In this document: positions 59,376-64,000 of the stretch, in pieces
Position numbering within the stretch: position 1 is the first letter of the stretch
Layout of the letters: the number at the start of each line of letters is the position of its first letter
Source of the DNA: Rugamonas sp. A1-17
Lineage (GTDB): Bacteria; Pseudomonadota; Gammaproteobacteria; Burkholderiales; Burkholderiaceae_D
Direction: 5' to 3'
Assembly (NCBI GenBank): GCA_025548565.1
Contig: JAJLPB010000004.1
Location: 310,001 to 374,000, forward strand
Length of the DNA: 64,000 bases
Made by a program: the position numbers and the translations under genes
The notes under the pieces: model-generated
Databases searched by the model: none
What the model saw: only the letters and a program-made list of their open reading frames with translations
Told to the model about the DNA's origin: nothing

Positions 59376-59990
59376 TTAATCCAGCAGGCCATTCTCGCTC
59401 AGTACGTCCTGGATCAGCTCCAGGCGCAGCACAGGATTCTCCTGCAGCAGCAGGCGCTGCTTCTCGCTCACGTCCAGCCGCAGCAGCTCGCACCAGCGGT
59501 TCGCCACCCAGCCGGCTTCGTCCAGCCGGTACGGCGGCGCCAGCGGCATGTTGGCGGTGGAGATCTGCTTCTTCTGCAGCGAGCGGATCAGCGAGCCCAG
59601 CGCGTTGGCGACGTCCTGCTGCTCGGTCGGGATCGGCACCACCATGTCTTCGGCGACCTCGTCGACCTCGGCCACCCACAAGCCATGCTTGAGCTTTTCG
59701 GCCGATTTGATCTGGAAACGCGTGGTGCCGACGCAGGAGATTTGCAACAGCCCCGGCAGCGGCGCGGTCCACTCCAGGATGCGGGCCATGGTGCCGGCGT
59801 CGGACAGGGTTTCCTGCATGTCGGGGATGCGCGTTTCGCTCCCTTCAAGCAGCGGAACCACACCGAATTCCTCGCCATTGGCGATGCAGCGCTTGATCAG
59901 GTCCAGGTAGCGCACTTCAAACACCTGCAACGGCAAATGCCCGTCCGGGAACAAGATGGTATTAAGCGGAAAAAGAGGGATTGATGCCAT
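59376..59990 (-). CDS. Lon N-terminal (substrate-binding) domain protein
   Basis: This 204-residue stand-alone LonN/PUA-like domain protein has PLFPLNTILFPDGHLPLQVFEVRYLDL and FGVVPLLEG. It lacks the ATPase and protease domains. Such proteins may bind unfolded peptides or act as adaptors. The 196 bases upstream of it, up to the PEP-CTERM gene, are AT-rich and probably hold that gene's promoter. Confidence 0.92.
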   Translation of the reverse strand: MASIPLFPLNTILFPDGHLPLQVFEVRYLDLIKRCIANGEEFGVVPLLEGSETRIPDMQETLSDAGTMARILEWTAPLPGLLQISCVGTTRFQIKSAEKLKHGLWVAEVDEVAEDMVVPIPTEQQDVANALGSLIRSLQKKQISTANMPLAPPYRLDEAGWVANRWCELLRLDVSEKQRLLLQENPVLRLELIQDVLSENGLLD

Positions 59991-60186
59991 TCCGCCATCA
60001 TCGCATGAAATGGCGGTGCTCGGTCTAGTCAGACAGCACTAACCTTACGCTTTCCTTAAGGGCGGCGATATGTTTTCGCTTCGGCCCTTGTTTTGGTGAC
60101 ATTTAGTGATTTTTCTATATTAAAAAAATGATATTGTTATTGTGCAAATGACCAGTTACTTTTGTCCCATTTCCCCGGAGAGTACA

Positions 60187-60942
60187 ATGACATTGATATC
60201 GCGCTGTTTCGCTTCCACCATCGCCGCCGCAATCCTGATTGCTCCATTGCTGCCGGCACAAGCCAAATCCGTGACGACGCCCATCCTCACGCTGAAGGAC
60301 ACCAACGCGACGCCGATGGACTTCCATTTGGTATCGCAAAATATCACCCCTTACGGCCTCAGTTACACCACCATCCAGTTCGACGGCTTGGGCCAGATGT
60401 CCGGCAACATCGTAAGCCCGGCGGGTACCGGCCTGATCCACCAAGAAATGAGCAAGGCGCAATCCTTCGACCTGCTGATCGATCCGCACTACGCACCAGT
60501 CAGCGCCTCATTCGGTGTCGACGTCACGTATCACGTCGCGAGCGGCTCCTCCTGGAGCGGCTCCAGCCTGGATGTCCAGGCGGGGGTGGGCTACAACGGG
60601 TACTCGCCCGGTGGCAACCACCTGACGATTAGCATACAAGGCGACGGCACTCGGAGCATCGGCGACTATAGACTCTTTGGTTACGCCTACGATCCAGCGT
60701 GGTATAGCCCCACACAGAACCACCAGTCGCTGCTGCTTCAGATCAACGCAATCATGGAGGCCGGTAGTACGCCCTGGAGCGACGGCAAGTCCTCATTCAG
60801 CATCGATAACGTGACGATGACCTTTGGAACGCAGCAAATTTCTCCGGTTCCGGAGCCAGATGCCGTGTTGCTGATGCTGGCGGGACTGGCAGTGGTCGGT
60901 GCGGCAGTCAAGCGTCGTTCTAAATCCGGTCCGTCCGCTTAA
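60187..60942 (+). CDS. PEP-CTERM exported protein
   Basis: This 251-residue protein has a signal peptide (1-25, ending LPAQAK). A beta-rich body and a C-terminal PEP-CTERM sorting tag follow: VPEPDAVLLMLAGL, then a helix end and basic VKRRSK. The tag is cut by exosortase (EpsH/XrtA), which implies an exopolysaccharide-linked sorting system elsewhere in the genome. GGAGAG precedes the ATG. The body matches no named family. Confidence 0.9.
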   Translation: MTLISRCFASTIAAAILIAPLLPAQAKSVTTPILTLKDTNATPMDFHLVSQNITPYGLSYTTIQFDGLGQMSGNIVSPAGTGLIHQEMSKAQSFDLLIDPHYAPVSASFGVDVTYHVASGSSWSGSSLDVQAGVGYNGYSPGGNHLTISIQGDGTRSIGDYRLFGYAYDPAWYSPTQNHQSLLLQINAIMEAGSTPWSDGKSSFSIDNVTMTFGTQQISPVPEPDAVLLMLAGLAVVGAAVKRRSKSGPSA

Positions 60943-60966
60943 GCCGTCGCGCCCCCTTCAATTGAG

Positions 60967-60998
60967 GCGCCGGGATTCGATATTCCGGCGCTTTTTTT
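60967..60998 (+). terminator. Rho-independent terminator
   Basis: GCGCCGGGAT pairs with ATTCCGGCGC (one G-T pair) and is followed by seven T. It lies 24 bases after the PEP-CTERM gene. Confidence 0.88.
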
Positions 60999-61071
60999 AT
61001 TCACCAGCTGCTATAGCCACAGGTTTATACGCAAGGCTGTCCGGCCGCAGTCTGGATTCTGAAAAGAGAAA

Positions 61072-61116
61072 GGCCGGGGCCGGGTTTATAAGAATATAAA
61101 CCCGCACACCCCGGCC
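61072..61116. terminator. Large two-part inverted repeat after the H-NS-like gene
   Basis: An outer GGCCGGGG/CCCCGGCC arm and an inner CGGGTTTATA/TATAAACCCG arm form a long hairpin downstream of the minus-strand H-NS-like gene. Two 12-bp palindromes (AGCAAGCTTGCT at 61121 and AGTAAGCTTACT at 61134) lie next to it at the gene end. Confidence 0.65.
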
Positions 61117-61140
61117 CCGCAGCAAGCTTGCTGAGTAAGC

Positions 61141-61431
61141 TTACTTAATCAGATACTGCTCTTTGTCTTTGCCTTCCAGCCATTTCGGAGCGCGGCCGCG
61201 GCCGGTCCAGGTCTGGCCGGTGGCGTCGTCGCGGTATTTGGTCGGCACCGGCGCGCGGGTTTTGACCGCCTTCACCTTGGCTACGCCGCCCAGATCCGCC
61301 ACTGTCAGGCCGTATTCACGCATAATGGCCGTGACTTTCTCTTTCGCCTGCGCGATTTCATTCTTGCGGGCGGTCTCGGCCAGATTTTCCAGTTCGGCGA
61401 TCTTTGCTTTGTATTCCTGGTAGGTCGTCAT
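61141..61431 (-). CDS. H-NS-family nucleoid protein
   Basis: This 96-residue protein has an N-terminal coiled-coil oligomerisation region (1-45; [21 protein letters not shown]). The C-terminal DNA-binding domain ends with [23 protein letters not shown], the H-NS core loop. It silences AT-rich DNA. The start at 61431 has GAAGGAAA upstream; a longer frame would add 17 unlikely residues. The AT-rich stretch upstream may let it bind its own promoter. Confidence 0.93.
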   Translation of the reverse strand: MTTYQEYKAKIAELENLAETARKNEIAQAKEKVTAIMREYGLTVADLGGVAKVKAVKTRAPVPTKYRDDATGQTWTGRGRAPKWLEGKDKEQYLIK

Positions 61432-61708
61432 CTTATTTCCTTCTATCGGCAGGTTAGATTCTAAAAAAACCACTAGTGACAATGTGTGAGATTTGATAGG
61501 CGCAATTTACCATAACTTTGCACTAATTCTCCAGAGATATACGCGACAAATACCAATATAGCTATAAAAACGAATATTTTCCACAACTGTTGTTCAATTG
61601 AATCGCGTATCGGGCGGTTTTACGACGGCGCGGCTATATCCTCCGCTTTAAAGAATAGCGCCCGGCGAATTAACTATTTTTCTATTCCCGCGCCATGGCG
61701 GATACCGG
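61432..61708. promoter_or_regulatory. AT-rich intergenic region upstream of the H-NS-like gene
   Basis: These 277 bases are far more AT-rich than the rest of the window, with runs such as ATATAGCTATAAAAACG near 61555. It is a natural target for H-NS binding and holds the H-NS-like gene's promoter. No coding frame was seen. Confidence 0.5.
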
Positions 61709-62623
61709 TCAGCCGCACAGCGGCCGGTGCACAATGCCGTCCTTCACCACGTTGCGGATCAGATTGGCCAGGCGGCAGGTCGCCGGGCCGGCCACCTCGG
61801 GGTTGGCGACGATCAGCGACAGCGACAGCTTGCGGCGCTGCCCCACGCGCAGCGGCAGCGGCTTGAGCAAGCCCTGCTCCAGCTGGGTCCGTATCTTGTG
61901 CTCGGGCAGCCAGCCGAAGCCCAGGCCGTTGCAGATCATCTCCAGCCGCGTGTGCGGGCTGGTGACGGTCCAGCGCTGGTTGCTGCTGAGCCAGCCGTGG
62001 TCGCGCGGGTTGAGCGTACCCGAATCGCGCACCACGATGTGCAGGTTGCGGCCCAGGTCCTCCACCTCCAGTTCGCGGCCCAGCTCGTGCAGCGCGTGGC
62101 AGGGATGGGCCACGGCGATAAACTCGATATCCATCAGCACATCGCCCAGGAAACCCGACGGGATGCGGCTGGCGATGGCGATGTCGACCCGCTGCTCGAC
62201 CAGCGCATCCTCGGAGCCGGACAGCACGGTCTCCTCCAGGTTGACGCGGGTGTGCTTGGCCCAGGGCTCGAAATCGCGCAGCACCTGCACCAGCAGCTCG
62301 ACCGGGAACAGGCTGTCGACCGCGATCGAGACCTGCGGCTCCCAGCCCTCGGCAAGGCTGGTGGCCAGTTGCTCCAGCTGGAAGGCGTCGCCCAGCAGCT
62401 CGCGCGCCTTGGCCAGCAAGGCCTCGCCGTTTTTCGTCAGGCGCGCGCGGCGGCCATCGATCTCCAGCAGCTCGACGCCCAGTTGCTCCTGCAGCTTGGC
62501 CACCATGTAGCTGACCGACGACTGGCTGCGGTGCAGCGCCTCGGCCGCCTGGGCGTAGCCGCCGCATTCGACGATGGCCTGCAAGACCTGCCACTGCTCC
62601 AGCGTGCTGCGGGGGATCTTCAC
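61709..62623 (-). CDS. LysR-family transcriptional regulator
   Basis: This 304-residue LysR regulator has the HTH in FQAIVECG-like LQAIVECGGYAQAAEALHRSQSSVSYMVAKL (residues 14-44). An effector-binding domain follows with VDIAIASRIPSGFLG and FGWLPEHKI. It belongs to the group that lacks a divergent target; its start overlaps the cyclase stop as ATGA. That coupling suggests cAMP signalling and this regulator share a pathway. Confidence 0.93.
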   Translation of the reverse strand: MKIPRSTLEQWQVLQAIVECGGYAQAAEALHRSQSSVSYMVAKLQEQLGVELLEIDGRRARLTKNGEALLAKARELLGDAFQLEQLATSLAEGWEPQVSIAVDSLFPVELLVQVLRDFEPWAKHTRVNLEETVLSGSEDALVEQRVDIAIASRIPSGFLGDVLMDIEFIAVAHPCHALHELGRELEVEDLGRNLHIVVRDSGTLNPRDHGWLSSNQRWTVTSPHTRLEMICNGLGFGWLPEHKIRTQLEQGLLKPLPLRVGQRRKLSLSLIVANPEVAGPATCRLANLIRNVVKDGIVHRPLCG

Positions 62624-64000
62624 TTCGATTCCATCACGAAGGTACCGTCCCAGTCGTCTGGCGGCGGGTTGGCCGCCATGTGCAGGCCGCGCTCGATGTA
62701 CAGCGCGGCCACGCGGTCGTGCGGGTTGAGCGCGAGCACCTCGTTGAACAGCTTGCCCGCGGCGCTCCAGTTGCGCTTGCGGTAGCTCTGCAGCGCGTTG
62801 CGGAACAGGCCCATGGCCTCGACCAGGTTGGGATAGCTGTCCTCGCTGTGGAAGTCCATCACCTCGTAGATCGACACCGGCTGGGTCTTGCCCTTGACCA
62901 CCACGATGTCGACCTCGCGCAGGCGGTAGGTGCCGCGCAGCGCGCGGTAGGTGAACTCGCTGATGAGAATGTGGGCGCCGTACTGCTTGCAGGCCGATTC
63001 CAGCCGCGCCGCCAGGTTCACGCCGTCGCCGATGATGGTGTAGTCCATGCGCTTCTTGGAGCCGATGTTGCCGGACACGACCTGGTCGGTGTTGAGGCCG
63101 ATGCCGATCTCCACCGGCGGCTTGCCCTCGCGCGCGCGCAGCTGGTTCCAGGCGCGCAGCTCGGTCATCATGGCGATGGCGGTGCGCAGCGCGCGGTCGG
63201 CGTCGTCGTCGTGGCCGACCGGGATGCCGAAGGCCGCCATGATGGCGTCGCCGATGAACTTGTCGAGCATGCCCTCCTCGCGCTGGATGCAGTCGACCAT
63301 CATCGTGAAGTATTCGTTGAGCAGCGTGACCGTGCCCTGCGCGCCCAGCTGCTCGGTGATGGTGGTGAAGCTGCGGATGTCCGAGAACAGCACGGTGGCC
63401 GGCACGTTTTTACCGCCCAGCATTTCGGCGCCGTTGGCCACCATCTGGTCGGCGATGCCGGGGTCCATATAGCGCGACATGGTCGAGCGCAGGCGCTTTT
63501 CGCTGGAGATGTCCTCCAACATCAGCATCCAGCCTATGCCCTTCTTCTCCATCGACAGCAGCGGCTGCACGCTGAAGTTGACCGACAGCGTGGCGTCCTC
63601 CACCACCAGCTCGGCGTCCATCAGGTGTTCGGCGCTCTGGTTTTCCTCGACCTGGCGCAGCTTGTCCATCACCCAGCTGTTGGCGCCGCCGAAGAAATCC
63701 TGCGCCGGGCGGCCGAGGATGGCTTCCGGCCCGGTGCGCAGGATGCGCAGGCCGGCCGCGTTGCAGGTGACGATCTTCTCCTGCCCGTCCAGCGTGATGA
63801 CGCCGTTCGACATCGACTCCAGCATGGCCTCGTTGTAGTTCTTGATCTGCTGGACATCGGCGAACAGCTTGGCGTTTTCCAGCGCGATCGAGATCTGCGC
63901 GGTGAAGGCGCGCAGGCGCGATTCGTCCTCGTGCGTGAACGGGCCGCCGCGCTTGTTGAGCACCTGCGTCACGCCGATGATCTTGCCGGCCTTGTTGACG
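62620..64000 (-). CDS. GAF-PAS-class III adenylate cyclase, cut by window edge
   Basis: At least 460 residues are visible; the frame is open to the right edge, so the N-terminus is missing. The visible part starts in a GAF domain (VNKAGKIIGVTQVL and FTAQISIALENAKLF). A PAS-like region and a class III cyclase domain follow: metal D in FSDIRSFTTITE, DKFIGDAIMAAFG, and the purine-specifying KRMDYTIIGDGVNLAARLE. The K and D pattern favours ATP over GTP. A TPR-like tail (LFRNALQSYRKRNWSAAGKLF) ends it. It is the first gene of the operon with the LysR gene. Confidence 0.92.
   Translation of the reverse strand, partial: VNKAGKIIGVTQVLNKRGGPFTHEDESRLRAFTAQISIALENAKLFADVQQIKNYNEAMLESMSNGVITLDGQEKIVTCNAAGLRILRTGPEAILGRPAQDFFGGANSWVMDKLRQVEENQSAEHLMDAELVVEDATLSVNFSVQPLLSMEKKGIGWMLMLEDISSEKRLRSTMSRYMDPGIADQMVANGAEMLGGKNVPATVLFSDIRSFTTITEQLGAQGTVTLLNEYFTMMVDCIQREEGMLDKFIGDAIMAAFGIPVGHDDDADRALRTAIAMMTELRAWNQLRAREGKPPVEIGIGLNTDQVVSGNIGSKKRMDYTIIGDGVNLAARLESACKQYGAHILISEFTYRALRGTYRLREVDIVVVKGKTQPVSIYEVMDFHSEDSYPNLVEAMGLFRNALQSYRKRNWSAAGKLFNEVLALNPHDRVAALYIERGLHMAANPPPDDWDGTFVMESK

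Noticed and set aside
1..64000. CRISPR arrays, insertion sequences, prophage or rRNA
   Set aside because: No spaced direct repeats, transposase, phage structural genes or rRNA sequence were seen on either strand.

Overview
The window is high-GC chromosomal DNA of a beta-proteobacterium, most likely an Oxalobacteraceae member of the Massilia/Duganella type. The evidence is the GC-rich codon use, a PEP-CTERM exported protein, many paired sensor kinases, a short H-NS-like protein, and several Burkholderiales-typical families (DUF1294, PaiB, WXXGXW-repeat protein). No phage, insertion sequence, CRISPR array or rRNA was seen. Both window edges cut genes.

Layout. (1) 0.2-4.2 kb, minus strand: four overlapping or abutting two-component genes (PAS-PAS kinase, CheY-like regulator, REC-PAS kinase, NarL-type regulator). 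(2) 4.3-12.4 kb: a stress block with a DksA/TraR-like zinc protein, MgtA-type P-type ATPase, MgtC/DUF4010 membrane protein, Hsp20, exported DUF4015 hydrolase-like protein, nitroreductase with a small exported partner, and a universal stress protein. Five FNR/Anr-type boxes serve its transcription units; in four of them the box lies exactly 32 bases upstream of a TAC(A/C)GT hexamer. In content it resembles the mycobacterial DosR dormancy regulon. (3) 12.4-14.8 kb: an AT-richer islet (small membrane protein, DsrE-like protein, YajD, YdeI) ending at tRNA-Leu(UAA). (4) 14.9-21.2 kb: MscS channel, CLC protein of the fluoride-exporter type, M28 peptidase, acetyltransferase and a glycine-zipper protein.

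(5) 21.2-29.6 kb, plus strand: Ser/Thr kinase, SEDS (FtsW/RodA-like) protein with an FHA-like N-terminal part, a protein with a C-terminal FHA-like region, an SH3 protein, PP2C phosphatase and an FHA protein. (6) 29.7-32.7 kb: pirin, OsmC, DUF1330, LysR and PhnA/YjdM genes. (7) 32.7-45.0 kb, minus strand: a giant class B penicillin-binding protein followed by six tightly packed genes: an unknown protein with a C-terminal HTH-like stretch, a small unknown protein, an SPFH-like protein, a protein with two Lon-S16-like halves, a zinc-ribbon/SPFH/coiled-coil protein and a kinase-formylglycine-generating-enzyme fusion. Regions 5 and 7 point at each other. Together they hold every part of the actinobacterial pknB/pstP/fha/rodA/pbpA cell-wall control module plus unknown parts. 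This is the best candidate for an undescribed system.

(8) 45.2-64 kb: small exported proteins, RNase H-like protein, CheW-chemoreceptor pair, HD hydrolase, MFS transporter, solute-binding protein, CocE-type hydrolase, trpS with a possible leader peptide and attenuator, a DUF1294 gene with no standard start codon, erythromycin-esterase-like protein, DMT transporter, PaiB, a Lon N-domain protein, PEP-CTERM protein, H-NS-like protein, a LysR regulator, and a GAF-PAS-adenylate cyclase cut by the right edge.
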